From Hysterangium stoloniferum (Eukaryota > Basidiomycota > Agaricomycetes > Hysterangiales > Hysterangiaceae), in the NCBI GenBank assembly GCA_015178975.1, contig WHVD01000054.1:492069-556068 (forward strand): a DNA stretch of 64,000 nt, written 5' to 3'. The position numbers were made by a program, and so were the translations under genes. Below the pieces are notes generated by a model. The model was not told the origin of the DNA. It searched no databases and saw nothing but the letters and a program-made list of their open reading frames with translations. Positions 1 through 16,571 of the stretch are shown in pieces (positions within the stretch are counted from its first letter, which is position 1; every line of letters starts with the position of its first letter).

Positions 1-1354
1 AAAATCACGTATAGATGGGAGTGCGGACGAGGCCAGAGGGGCAAGCCGGGCCGTCTGTTCCTCATGATCCTGTTCAGCCGGCTCTGGCGCCTTTGGAGGA
101 GGAGTAGGAGTGCGCATCTTCGATAAACCAATAGAAGCCGTATCATCGTCATCAAACCAACGTTTTGGTTGTATAGTGTCGGCCAAAATCGGTGAGACCG
201 GGGTCTCGTCTTGTTGCGAATCTGAAGGCACAGTTGGATGCGCCTCATCTTCATCTTCGAAATCGTACCCTTGATAATCTCCAACATCCGCAAATATATC
301 ATAGTCGTCTTCAGGCTCTGCCGGAAGATCTATAGCACTCTTCAGAACCTGGGGTGGTATATTCAACCCCGCAAGTTCTTTAGCCGGTAATAAGACGGGT
401 GAAGGAGACGCTACTGCAGTTCTGGACGTTTCACCCTTTTCTTGATTCCCCTTTTCGATGGCAGGGGAATGTACGACTTTTCTTTTCTTTTTCTTTGGGC
501 GGTCGTCCACTGTCTTTTTAGCTTTCCCCTGTTTCCGCTCAGCGACATTACTGGCTTCAGGTGCACCGATGGGTTTGAATTTACCCAGTTGCTTAGCTTT
601 CTCCAACGCCTCCGCTTCTCCTATAGGGTCCAGGGATTGATTCCCATCCATTGCTCTTTTCTCTTTGAGCGCATTGATGATCTCTTCGCGAGTGCGTTTT
701 CTAGGTAAAGTAGATTTTGACTGAGCCTCCCGAAAGGCAGCTTCTAGCGAATCGTCTTCCTCCCAAGAATCTACTGCGCGAGATTTATTTTGCTCGAGTA
801 ATGCAAAATCCAGACCCTTCACAAGAATAGTGTGATCCTTATCTCCTCCAAGATACCGTCGTTGCTCTTCTACCTAAAAGCATCATCTAGACTTATTCCA
901 TAAATGGAATTGAGAGACAAACGACATCCCGGTCCTCCATTCCAGCTGTTCTCTTCTCGAAGTCTTCAAGAACTGATTCAATCTAAATCATGACTCTCTA
1001 TATATTATATTAGATAATGTGACACACATACCTCAGCGTAGTCATTAACACCAGCTCTTCTGTCTGAGGCTCGGTCACGGTAAGTCGACTCTGTCTTCTT
1101 TTTTTTTACTTTACGAGGTTGAAAAGCGGGCTTCGATGCATCGAGTGAAGGCTTCCTGTATCAGACATTAAGCAATTAAGCAAAGTGAGCATGATGGTGA
1201 ATAATACTTGGTGCTTGTGGTGAAACGGGAGGATGAAGCTCCAGCGGCGGGATTAGATAATAATCGCCGAAACTCCTCCTAAAGGAATATTCGTTAGCAT
1301 TGTCAATACTAGACTAGAAATTCTGTCTAAAGTAAGCTTACTTACCTGGTCCAT
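1..1354 (-). CDS. RED/IK-like spliceosomal protein (3' end outside window)
   Basis: Ortholog of the RED/IK (plant SMU2) family, a nuclear protein of the activated spliceosome. The minus strand encodes a three-residue first exon (MDQ, ATG at 1354-1352) followed by exons separated by short GT-AG introns. The RED_N signatures are YRDRASDRRAGVNDYAE (about 1082-1032), RYLGGDKDHT and LVKGLDFALLEQNKS (about 860-781), then a Lys/Arg-rich stretch. Further on, YDIFADVGDYQGYDF (about 307-260) matches the conserved 'IFEDIGDY' block. The Pro-rich tail is still open at base 1, so the C-terminus is missing. The RFC3 stop lies about 130 bases upstream in the same orientation, so this gene has a very short promoter. 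Family assignment is strong; exact exon edges were set by eye. Confidence 0.87.
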
Positions 1355-1395
1355 TCTACTTAAGTCTTGATGTTGTCGAGTGATATCTTGATGCG

Positions 1396-1412
1396 TGACG
1401 TCACTGACGTGA
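1396..1412. promoter_or_regulatory. CRE/ATF-like palindromes upstream of the RED/IK gene
   Basis: A perfect TGACGTCA (1396-1403) is followed at once by TGACGTGA (1405-1412), about 42 bases before the RED/IK start codon, in the 130-base gap behind RFC3. TGACGTCA is the classical bZIP CREB/ATF (fungal Atf1) site. The doubling and the position suggest a promoter element; binding is inferred. Confidence 0.4.
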
Positions 1413-1482
1413 CATAATCGCATTGCAGTTTTTATAAATACTGCATATATAACGATTGATTTCTGACTACATATACATAATT

Positions 1483-2900
1483 TTATTTTCGATCCGCTAA
1501 TAACACAGCATTTTTGAAAGCTCCCAATAAAGCTGTAAGCTGCATTTTCTCGCTCCCGCCTGTGGATAGTCGATATCTAGCATACATTAGCTGACGGAGA
1601 TATATCGTGTGTATAGCAAGAAGATCGTACTCTGTAGTGGCTAGAAAATCTAACAAGTAAACTCGTGACTGAGGGGGGAAATCAATGCTTTCAACATATT
1701 CATAAGCCCCTGTGATTAAGTCTTGCAAAGCGAGACCTCGCTCGGTTTTCAACTTGTTTACCACTTGGAAAAGCTAAGTGGCGAAGATTACTAATGAGAT
1801 AAAATACTCACTTTGATAGCAAGTGGTAAACTCGTCGGTCATCATCGAATTCACAACGGTCTCAATGTCCGATGGATGAGGGTTCCCGGTACAGCTATAG
1901 ATCTCCGTCTCCGTTGTACGGTCGTACGCTGCATGGCAAGCTTGCAGTATGTTAAGTGCACGACGCATATCACCCTTTGACAATCTCAGCAGAGCGTTTT
2001 TGCCGTCATCGGTAATTTTAACTCTACGGCGACGAAAGAATGAGGGAATATATAGTAGATAAGAGATGAAACATACTGCTCGGCATCAATCACGTCTACT
2101 ACTCTCTTTTCAACTTCACTGATAGGCAAAGGCGAGAATCGGAAGCGTGTGCATCGCGATTGAATAGCAGGCGTGATCTTATTCACATAATTACAGATAA
2201 TGCAGAAGCGAACATTCCTGGTGTACTGCTCTATCACTCGACGAAGTGCGCTTTGTGCGGCATTTGTCATCATATCTGCTTCATCCAGAATAATAAGCTT
2301 AAAGCCCTTGCTAAACGCGATGTTAAGCAGGGCAAACAAAGTGAACGGAGGGAAATACCTAAACAACGTTCGTGTTTCCGCAAATTGCTTGATCTGCTCT
2401 CGAACCACATCTATGCCTCTATCGTCCGATGCATTGAGCTATATATGACGGTCAGGACCAATGATTACAGTCCAAAGGTCCAATAACACCTCGAGAATTT
2501 GTTTCCGAAAATCAGATCCATATATTCGACGGGCGACGGCCAAAATGGTACTTGTCTTGCCTGTGCCTGGTGGACCGTAAAAGAGTAAATGTGGTAGTCG
2601 GTTCTTCTCAATGAATTTCTCGACTGCCACAAGCAGATTAAAGCAGGAAAGGATATGGAGTGATTTACATACTTGTACTTATAATCTGTTGATGAGAGAC
2701 AACGTCGTGTAATGTAACTGGTCGATACTTCTCGACCCTGACAACTTTGAGCGGAAGAGATGCAACATAAATTTTGGCATAACACACCAAGGTAGATTAT
2801 CTTTATTAACACCTACTCGATCTGCTTTTCCCTTTGCCTTGAATAATGTTGGTTGATTTATTGGTTCAGAGTCCATCATATCGGCATCGAAATCACTCAT
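1483..2900 (-). CDS. RFC3: Replication factor C small subunit 3 (human RFC5 type)
   Basis: Small AAA+ subunit of the clamp loader that opens PCNA onto primed DNA. The coding path runs from MSDFDADMMDSEP (ATG 2900-2898) through VEKYRPVTLHDVVSHQ, Walker A GPPGTGKTS (about 2580-2555), the sensor segment LELNASDDRGIDVVREQ, Walker B LIILDEADMM (about 2290) and the SRC arginine-finger motif in IQSRCTRFRFSPLP (about 2160), to the RFC-specific C-terminal collar ending NAVLLADRK. DEAD-type Walker B and the fully conserved SRC motif indicate an active subunit. GNPHPSDIE and the short collar match yeast Rfc3/human RFC5 better than RFC2 or RFC4. Short introns break the frame at about 2640, 2440, 2340, 2060 and 1790. 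Length is about 350 residues, normal for the family. Confidence 0.93.
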
Positions 2901-3209
2901 AGCGAATGGCAGGTAAATATAACAAGGCGCGACGCGTCGAACGCGTCTCCCATTTCAGACTCCGAGATGCTTAGTCATGGAGCCAGATGTCTGGACCGCC
3001 AGTTCCATGTATAAGGTTTGCAGTTGCTTTGTAAGTGTTTCCGACCTTTATCATTTCTCAAACCTCTCCGCAAGAGCCATAAGACGCTCTAGTCGAAGAC
3101 TCCATCTAGCTGTTGGATAGACAGAGTGTTTATCCGCATCACAAAATCTAGTCTAAGTGAGTGTGTTACATTGATGCTGTCGGTAGCTGTACTAAATTTT
3201 ACTAGAGTC

Positions 3210-3951
<742 letters not shown>

Positions 3952-4759
3952 AATTCCACTCGCTGAAAGAGTACATTTAGTACAGTTAGCGGTTGTCTGT
4001 GTTTATGCACAATGTCTAATTCAATATGATATGCGCATGCAAGATAGCGATTTCTGAAACATGTTTTGAATGAAACCCATAGATTAATCAACGACTTCGG
4101 AAAAGGGCCGATGTCTTGCATTTAACCTTGTATATTTCTCCTAGTATGATCTACCGAGTGCTTTGAGAACTTTGTGACATTAATATTTGGGGAACCAATA
4201 GAAGAGCCTCGCTGGGTATAGTTCAAATGTCAAGTAATCATTCTGTGTATTCAGTATATTACATGATGGGAGCCCAGGATATATTTAGTTATCACCAAAC
4301 ACTTTATAATAGTTCATATACGTATGTTTCGTTCAATCAAAACGCAAGCCAGAAAAGAGAAAGGCTGGTCGCGATCTGCTATTGACGAGAGCAATTCTTG
4401 CCGCGTAGTTTAACCCCACTGCAGATGGGACGCTGCAGGGCGTAGATAATCACGGCGAAAGATATGATTTTGCTTAACAGACGTCCCTATAATTTCTCCA
4501 TTGTGTTCTTGCTCAATGTTGATTGTCACATGGCTGCGCGATTATTAGCTCAGAGAGTAAATTGGCTAGTCGATCATCATATCATGGAAGAGAAGGAAAG
4601 GAAGGCTCGTCACACGTGACGACGCGTAAGCCATCCTTCAATCTTTGAATTTTTTTATTCGCTTTAAGGTGGCACTTCCCCCTACTTCTTTACACTAAAT
4701 TCATTGGTTATACGCTCACCACCTACTTCGAGAAGTCTTGTAATTCAACTCTTCTCCTC
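3952..4759. other. Intergenic region, no gene seen
   Basis: About 800 bases between the ubiquitin-S27a stop and the ubiquitin protease start. No conserved coding stretch, tRNA or repeat was recognised. It should hold the S27a 3'-UTR and the protease promoter. Confidence 0.5.
4613..4619. promoter_or_regulatory. CACGTGA E-box upstream of the ubiquitin protease gene
   Basis: A CACGTGA box lies about 140 bases before the protease ATG. It is the core bound by basic helix-loop-helix factors of the Cbf1/USF type. Function here is inferred only from the motif and its position. Confidence 0.25.
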
Positions 4760-9120
<4,361 letters not shown>

Positions 9121-9312
9121 TTCCTCTGTTTTTCTTTGTATAGCTCTGTATTTTATTTCATCACATCATATTCATAGCTCAGTATTACATAATAAATTCC
9201 TTTACATGTGGGCTTATGTGGCCCGTAAACGGTTTTCCCAGCTTAGCCGCAGCCGAACCAAGCCGGCGGCAACACTAAAGGTGGGTTAGCTCAATAACGT
9301 TGAGATCATGTC

Positions 9313-11525
9313 ATGACCGAACGTATCCCTGCGAGCTTAGCATATCTGCTCATTTACAATCCAACTCTTCTTCCACCCACTACTACTTCGGGAGATGATG
9401 AGGATGCACAGGAGGAAGCCCATATACTGTTTTATACGTCTAGAGATCGGGTAGCATCTCGAGATCGCATGCTTCGACAGGTAGGGTTGGCCAAAGCACT
9501 GGTAGCCTTTTCAGAGTATGTGATTGTCTGGATGTGATTGATTGCTTGCGTTCAGCTATGCATGTAGCATTTTTGCTCCTGGTCAAGGCTGTGACAATGT
9601 CCACTCTCAAGGTAAAAGAATGGTTAGTATTTCCCCTGAACCTGACTTTTGGATGCATGTGGTGCGTTGTTTTGACCTATGTCGTATGATTCAGTTGTAA
9701 TAGTATATTCCAGTGTGTCGATCTTGCCAAAACCCCCAAGCAGACGAAAGACAAAAATAAAGTTAGATCCGCCAAAGATGCTCCAGCCGCTGCTGCACCT
9801 CAATTATACTACTATCACGAAGAATCTGTTTTCGATCAAGTTTTGAAGGATTCTATGTACAATGGATATGAGGCTTTTAAAGTGAGTTCTGCGTTGAGAC
9901 CTCTCTTTTAGACATCTTACATAATTACAGCTTTTATATGGCACGTACTCCTCCATACTCAAAGATGGCAATCCTGAGGTGCTACAAACACGTCTGGAAC
10001 GATTTTTTACTCCATGGGCGTGGCATTGGGATATTGAATCGTGCAATGATTTACATTCCCATTTAGGTATGTTATACACCACGCCTCTCAACATGGCCTT
10101 ACTTGTACTAGGGCTGTCTCTGCATCCACTCAGTAAATCTCTTACTCCTACCATTTCATCGTTTATAAAGGAATTACCTCCCACAACGCATCCTGTTCTT
10201 GTGTCCCCTCCCCACATTATTCCATGTTCGAGCGATCCAGAGTTCGCGTATCCGTCGTCACTTGCAAGATATCTTCTTTCATTGACACCTTTGACGGGCC
10301 GATCTTCTCCACGTCGTATGTCAATCAAAGGAAAAGAACCGATAGGGAATAGGTTGAACCACAAGGATGGTGGCTCAAATAATGGTAATAGCACTTCACG
10401 TTTCTTCATGGGTGGCCTAGGAGATGTTATGAATGTGAAGAGATGGACTTGGTCGGGCACGTTTGGAGGGACAGGATCCAAACTCTCTCAACAAATAGAC
10501 CAAAACATGCCATCTAGCTCATCGATCGATAAACCAGGGAACACCATCAATTCAGACAGCAGCACATTGCCAGAGGAGCTGACTACTAACAAGTCGACTG
10601 TCCCTGATGTACTAACCCATGAACAGCCTGATGTTGATCAATCTGCTCTGGAAGACGCTATGTCACACCCTGCTCCTTGTGAAAGTTACGAACCTGTGTT
10701 ATCTACGATGCCTCAAGAGTCGTTATCAACAGATAGACATGACAATGAGCCTGTCAACAACAACCTCCCTGTTGTTGCTGCATCCAAAAGAAGTTTTTTA
10801 GCAACCAAGGTCTATCTTTCCGAACCGTCAGCTCCCTTAATCACCCGGGAACAGCGCTTACTTCGCCTTACTGTATGGTTTTTTGTTCTTGCGTATGATA
10901 TGCACCGATAGACTTGGTATATAGGAAGCCGAATTAACACTAGGCTTGCTAACTGGTTCAGACTGGTTCGCAAAAGTGGACGAACAAAGTCTCGAAGATT
11001 TGGCGTGCAAATGTGAGGTATTTCTACGACAAATTAGGGATGTTTTAGATGGGCAATTAGAGAGGTAATTTCACCCCTCAGAGTCAGTTCAATCAGGTGT
11101 ATAACTAATGGAGGTGTAGTGGCAAGGCCAATACCAAAACGGGAGATGATAAATCTAAACATATCATCGGTTTCGATAGGAGTTTAACATCCCATGGAAA
11201 AATTCCGGCTACCGCCACCCCATACTTCTTAGAAAGCCAATCCCTTATGTTAAGGTATATTACAAGACATTATCACAACCCTTTAACTCATATTCGTATA
11301 CTGCTTCGTAACAGAGATAGTAATATTTCGGAGGTTTTCTCCCGTTCGATAGCCTCACAGAATTGGGTAGTGACAAAGCGGGGCATTACACTTCCTAACA
11401 ATGGAGGCGCGGTGCAGAGTGAGGCCTCGGCATTCATGGTAGTCAATCATAAAGAGGCATCCCTAGTTGATGCCGACAACGAAATTGAGGGAATAGCTCG
11501 CCGCTGGAGAGATAGCGCTATCTAA
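9313..11525 (+). CDS. CCZ1: Vacuolar fusion protein CCZ1 (Mon1-Ccz1 Rab7 GEF subunit)
   Basis: Longin-fold subunit of the Mon1-Ccz1 complex, which activates the Rab7/Ypt7 GTPase on late endosomes, autophagosomes and vacuoles. The N-terminal longin domain shows SLAYLLIYNPTL, HILFYTSRDRV and LRQVGLAKALVAFS. After an intron at about 9515-9565 comes IFAPGQGCDNVHSQ, then EPDFWMHVCVDLAK, then EAFKLLYGTYSSI and RLERFFTPW, all aligning in order with animal and yeast CCZ1. A long, probably disordered Ser/Thr/Pro insert (about 10,300-10,800) follows. The C-terminus regains the family pattern with NWVVTKRG and the last stretch before TAA at 11,523. About 640 residues; ATG at 9313. The N-terminal match is strong and the middle is poorly conserved. 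Confidence 0.85.
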
Positions 11526-11729
11526 ACTGGTATTTATGGGAAGAACTTGCAATGTAAAAATTATAATCAGATACATGAGAACTGGCTACATCTCTTCCAG
11601 TCCATACGGCGCTCGTTGTGTAGTCTCAAATTGGGCTACACGTTACGCCCATTGACCTTTACCCTCTATAATACCTATAGCGTCTTTCTCTTTCTAATTA
11701 TCACGCTCTTTACTTTATACTTTAAAAAT

Positions 11730-13720
11730 AATGTCCCTCCAAAACTGGCAAAAGAAAAACGAAAAGCGGGATCCAAAATGATAGGTCACTGGAAGCTAGG
11801 GAGGACAATTGGCAAAGAAATCTCAAGTATGACTTGGCTATCTGTGTTTGATCCGCATGTATTGAGGGCTGTATGATGTGTGGAAGACTAGTATACCCAT
11901 GTATGTATCCAGCACTTCCCAGTCTTGACAACTTCATCAAAAAACATCTAGCTACCTAATCGGAATATGTAGAGGGGTGGATTATTTGATTATCTCGTTT
12001 CTCGTGGTCGCATCTCCGTCGATAAAGCGCTCCATTACTCTCAACCGCTTATATATGCGGCTGCCTACTGTCATAGTCTTAGTGACTCATCGTGGTATTA
12101 AATGTAGTATATTTTTTTCTTACCCGGATTGATCATATTGCTATAATCAGATCTTAAACCAGAGACCAATGGCCAATACCTATCGAGATATCAAGTCGCC
12201 GATTTCGGTATGGCTGCATACACCGATCCCACTTCATTTCTTACCACCTCATGCATCTCCTGAAGTCATAGAAGGCAAAAGGTGCAAAGGCAACGTCGCT
12301 GACGTTTGGAGCTGCGGTGTGATACTGTATGTTTTATTGACAGGAAGGCTACCCTTCGACGATGGAGACATCCGCGTCTTATGTTCCTGACAACATTCCT
12401 GTGGTCTGGAACATCCGCAGAACATATTATAGAGGGTTTAATACGACGAGTGTGTATCCGTCTGCATTTGAAACATTCTTTGCAGAACTTGCGAGAAGAC
12501 CATTTAAGGTAATTAGCTTGATCATGCGTCGGAGCAATACGATTTCTCCTCTAATGTCTCCTCCCAGCTCTCGCAACCATTTTCCCTGATTCCTTCAGTC
12601 TCAGCAATCGTTCTTCCAGATATAAGCAACCCTAGCATAGAGGTCCAGAAGCTCCTTTACAAAATCATAGACAAACTCAACCAAACCATAACCTCCAGCT
12701 ATAGTACTGCTGATCAGAAATCAAGTAAATCTAATTCGGATACTGCTTCTTTTCGCTGGGGGCCTTTCCACTCCCTAGCCGCAGTTAGCCATTGTTGCTT
12801 GAAGCGGGATACAAATATAACAAAAAAAAAAAAAAGATACTGCTTCTAGGGTGCATTACCCCAAAAAATTTGACTTAACCAAAACGGCGAGAGTTCTGGG
12901 TGGACCCTACTCATCGGCAATCTGTTGGGTTGGCTGCATTGCCACGATCTAGTAACGTATAGACTTTCACCCAGGGAAATCGTGTTTTTGGCCTCTACTT
13001 TAGATAAGGAATTAGACAAACCACAGAGAGTGGGATTTTCGAGTTTGTCCGATCAGAACCGTCAATATCTGCGCCCAGTGTCAATCTCTCAAGAGTATGA
13101 GGAATTGAGTCTGGCCAAGAGAGCAGGCAGGACTTCAAAAGAGCATCCTGGAAATATTAATCCGCAAGTCAACTATTGGAAACCCAATAGTTCTCGGGCT
13201 TGCGAGAAATTGAGCAAATCTAGAGAGCAATACGAGAAACCGTCACAAGGGTGATCGTGCCCAAGTCTTGTTCTCTTCCCTTTCATCGATGGCTAGTAAG
13301 GAAGTGGCGAAGACGGAGTGGATCAATCATCCAGTGGGTAATTTGTATCGCTTATTTATAATCCTGTAGTCGATGACTCCCATGGTCTAGCAGACACTTT
13401 ACTACTGAAACTTCACCAAAAAGGAGCTGGCTCACTAAGCTCAAACTACGAACTACGAACTCCTTTCTGTGCATGAGGAATACACCACACTGCAAGAATG
13501 TGAACGCCCCCTGCGAGAGTTGGGTGTCCTGATCTTTTGAGAGTTCTGGTTTGTAAGGTCAAGAAGTCAGAGGTGGGTGCTTCAATTTCTCTCCCTCTCT
13601 AACATCGGATTAATGGAACTTTGACGATACGAAGATTGTCAAAGCCATGGACTTTCGGGTAGAAGCACGAATGGACAGAGGTTATGTGACGTCACTCGCT
13701 CTAGGAAATGGGATTTGGAT
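11730..13720 (+). pseudogene. Decayed Gin4/Hsl1/Nim1-family protein kinase
   Basis: Remains of a septin/morphogenesis-checkpoint kinase of the Gin4/Hsl1/Cdr2 group, scattered over three frames. Pieces in order: GHWKLGRTIGKE (11,781), the glycine-rich start; HVLR and, one frame on, LYDVWKTS (about 11,858-11,895); FDYLVSRGRISVDKALHYSQ (about 11,985); CHS, then DLKPE (about 12,152); [11 protein letters not shown] (about 12,190); then after a frameshift [19 protein letters not shown] and TGRLPFDD (to 12,365). The ATP-binding lysine, helix C and the HR of HRD cannot be found. Near 13,460 the stretch LLSVHEEYTTLQECERPLR resembles the C-terminal membrane-binding part of this family, also followed by stops. 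A small retroposon sits between the two halves. No intact copy is in the window. Confidence 0.75.
12751..12835 (+). mobile_element. 5'-truncated A-tailed retroposon, short copy
   Basis: The 85-base insert starts at tttcgctggg, contains the block ending gcgggatacaaatataac, and finishes in A14. It is flanked by a perfect 12-base direct repeat, gatactgcttct, at 12,739-12,750 and 12,836-12,847. The body matches the last 65 or so bases of the 543-base element at 40,977-41,519. Poly(A), variable 5' ends and long target duplications are the marks of LINE-type target-primed retroposition. It lies inside the kinase pseudogene, so it inserted into or alongside a gene already lost. Confidence 0.85.
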
Positions 13721-13995
13721 AATCTTTTATCTCACATTTAAAATTACTCTGGATGACTTGATAGGCGGACCTCACACTCTGTCAGCGAATTTAAATATTA
13801 TGAGTAATCGAGATATTTCACAAAATCATACAGGAATAATAATCAGGGGATATTAGAGTAATAGTACCTTGATTTAAAATACTAGCTGGGAACGCGGCCG
13901 TTTTATCAAATCAGCATGTGTCATCAGTTTGGCGTTTCGTTATAAAATATAAAGATAAACTTCGCAACGAGTCACAGCGAATTCTATTCCACGCC

Positions 13996-14681
13996 ATGGC
14001 ATCTAACACTCTCCTCAGAGACTATGTGAACGAGGCACCACTACCAACGGAGTTTAATCCCGATGGCAAATCTCTGAAGAATGTCCCCGGTCCAAAATCT
14101 CCCTATTATGATAACTTCCCGGAGCCCTTTATAAAACATAACAATGGATTCGATTTTCATAGTCAGTGAGACGTGTCGGAGCGATACCATTTCACTGAAT
14201 AACTGCAGTATATTACCAGCCAGGCAACCAGAAGGACATTGAATATGCTAAAGCATTGCATGAACGAATCAGGAGAGAATTTCCTGAGGTGCGTACGCGT
14301 GTACACTGGTACTTGCGCAAGTGACGGAGGAATGGCTCGGACTAGCTAAGAATATATCGGTTTTGGGAGAAGCCGGTGGGTGAGTAAGTCTAGGCTAGAC
14401 ACAGAAATAGAGCTGAGGATTGGACGCTAGGACCCCACCCAGTTCCAATGTTTGAGGTGAACGTGTTCAACCCACACCAGACTGGAGCTTTGTTCTCTTT
14501 TCTTGCTGTGAACCGCGGTCCCTGCTCGTACGTTAAAGAATTTAGTAGCCGAACGAGACTGACTAGGAGATGCAGAGTGCTTATTCACCCCAACACTGGA
14601 GATCCTCATCGAGACCACACCGAGCTAGCGACGTGGATGGGGGAGAGATGGCCAGTGAATACATCGATACTTAGACATTAG
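13996..14681 (+). CDS. DOPA 4,5-dioxygenase family protein
   Basis: Member of the small fungal DOPA 4,5-dioxygenase family, the class to which Amanita DodA belongs; that enzyme opens the DOPA ring to betalain and muscaflavin precursors. Exon 1 starts MASNTLLRDYVNEAPLP. Removing the introns near 14,160, 14,288, 14,379 and 14,531 gives FDFHIYYQPGNQKDIEYAKA, LHERIRREFPE, RIYRFWEKPVG, PHPVPMFEVNVF, NRGPCSVLIHPNTGD and RDHTELATWMGERWPVN, ending ILRH with TAG at 14,679. The conserved histidines in FDFH, GPHP, IHPNTGD and RDHT are present, so it could be active. About 190 residues, normal length. No other betalain-type gene is nearby, and in most mushrooms the role of this family is unknown. Confidence 0.9.
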
Positions 14682-14735
14682 CCACCGAACTGTATCATAA
14701 CTGTAAGAGGCGACATGACGACTTCTGACACGCAA

Positions 14736-14742
14736 CACGTGA
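14736..14742. promoter_or_regulatory. TCACGTG (Cbf1-type) box upstream of CBS
   Basis: CACGTGA on the plus strand is TCACGTG on the minus strand, 89 bases before the CBS start codon. In yeasts Cbf1 with Met4 uses this octamer core at sulfur amino-acid genes, so the site fits the downstream gene. Regulation itself is inferred. Confidence 0.45.
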
Positions 14743-14830
14743 CTTATGTAAATACACACTAAGTATATGAGTCTCCTAGAAGATCCGGACCAATCTCATT
14801 TAACATTCTTCATTCCCAAATACCTCCACG

Positions 14831-16437
14831 ATGTCTCCTACTACTATCATCGACAATGCTCTCGATGCGATAGGTAACACCCCTCTTATCCGTTTGGACA
14901 AACTAGCTGCTGAGGAGGGTCTGAAATGTAATTTATGTATGTGCATGTACCCCAGGATCCTAGAGTAACTAATAGCAACGTTCCTAGTGGGCAAGGTCGA
15001 ATTTTTTTCTGCAGGAGGTTCTGTCAAGGATCGCATAGCCAAACGGATGGTTTTAGAGGCGGAAAAAGATGGCATACTCATTCCTGGCAAGAGTATCGTC
15101 ATTGAACCAACCAGCGGTAACACCGGTATGCATTTCTCAGTGTCGAACCTATATTGTAAATTAGACAGTAACCTCTGCATTACAAAGGCATCGGTCTTGC
15201 ACTTGCCTGTGTAATAAAGGTACATCACTGAGCCACATCCCTGCCTGTTGTGTTCATAGGTGTCTTATCAGGGATACCCCCTGATTATTACGCTACCTGA
15301 CAAAATGTCGCTCGTGCGTGAACGCCTTCGCTTCCAACCACTTTCGTTTATTGTATGCGCAGGAAAAAGAAGTGACATTACGTGCTTTGGGCGCAGAGGT
15401 GGTCCGAACACCAACTGCTGCCGCATGGGACTCTGAAGAAAGCCATATCGGTGCGCTACCATCTCAGACCCACAGACGTCGTATTAATTGTGTATGTACA
15501 TAGGAGTTGCATTACGACTACAAAAACATATACCACATGCTGTAATTCTAGACCAATGTCAGCAATGCCTTCCATCTTTTATTCTTGAAGCTCACAAGTT
15601 AAAATACAGACCGTAACCTCAACAACCCCTTGGCGCACGAGCTTACAACTGGTCCAGAGATAATTTCCGCCGTCGTTTCAACACCATCGACAACAAAGCA
15701 CCCTTCATCGAAGAGAGTCGATGCGTTTTTTGCGGGTGCGGGGACAGGCGGGACTGTCAGCGGTGTGGCAAAAGCGATCAAGAAGACCCACAACAAGGAT
15801 GCCGTTGTTGTCGCTATTGACCCTGTTCGTGAGATATTTTTCTAAGGATACTTTGACCAACAAAGAATCCTTCAGAGAGGAAGCGTATTGGCCTTGCCTG
15901 AAGATATGAACACATGTGATGCTGAGAAGCAATATGCAGTTGAAGGCATTGGGTATTATCACACCTATTACTACTGCCAGTGCTCTGCTTATTTCCGCAG
16001 TTATGATTTTATTCCAGATGTACTCACCCGGGAACCCGGGGATATCGACACTTGGATCAAGACTGACGACGAAGAGGCTTTCGCAGCTACTTATAGACTT
16101 ATACGGACAGAAGGCCTTCTGGTCGGTGGTAGTAGTGGAAGTGCAATGGCAGGCGCTTTGAGGTGGCTGAAGAGTGATGAGGGCTGGAAACTGGTTGGAA
16201 GCGTGGAGGGTGCTAACGCTGTAATCATGCTACCGGACGGGTATATTGTAATACATCATGCTCTATTTGTTGTTTACTTACACTGACATCGCCAGTGTTC
16301 GCAACTACATGTCGAAGCCGTGGTTCAAGCCAGACACGATTACCCCGCTTTCATCTACGATATCACAGATCATACACCAAACGCCTAATGCGCGTATCGC
16401 GGATCATATTTCTCCTCCGAACGGTCATGCAACGTAA
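14831..16437 (+). CDS. CYS4: Cystathionine beta-synthase, short form without CBS domain pair
   Basis: PLP enzyme joining homocysteine and serine to cystathionine, the first step of transsulfuration. ATG at 14,831 gives [20 protein letters not shown]. Ten exons follow, with [12 protein letters not shown] (Schiff-base lysine), [79 protein letters not shown] (phosphate loop), [13 protein letters not shown] and [13 protein letters not shown]. All PLP-site motifs are intact and nearer to yeast Cys4 than to cysteine synthase. After [10 protein letters not shown] the reading continues about 35 residues and stops (TAA 16,435-16,437), about 380 residues in all against roughly 500 for yeast. The C-terminal CBS-domain pair that binds regulators is absent, as is the animal heme-binding N-terminus. 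A missed downstream exon is unlikely because BUD6 begins at 16,572 on the other strand. Confidence 0.9.
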
Positions 16438-16571
16438 CATGGCCAGTTTTGGTGGACTTACTATATTCTCTGGTTTTCTTGATGGTTATCGGACGTGCCC
16501 CTAGTCATATTATTTACAATTAATTACAGGAAGCACAATAGAATACACGCATAAGCCATTGTCCCACATAT

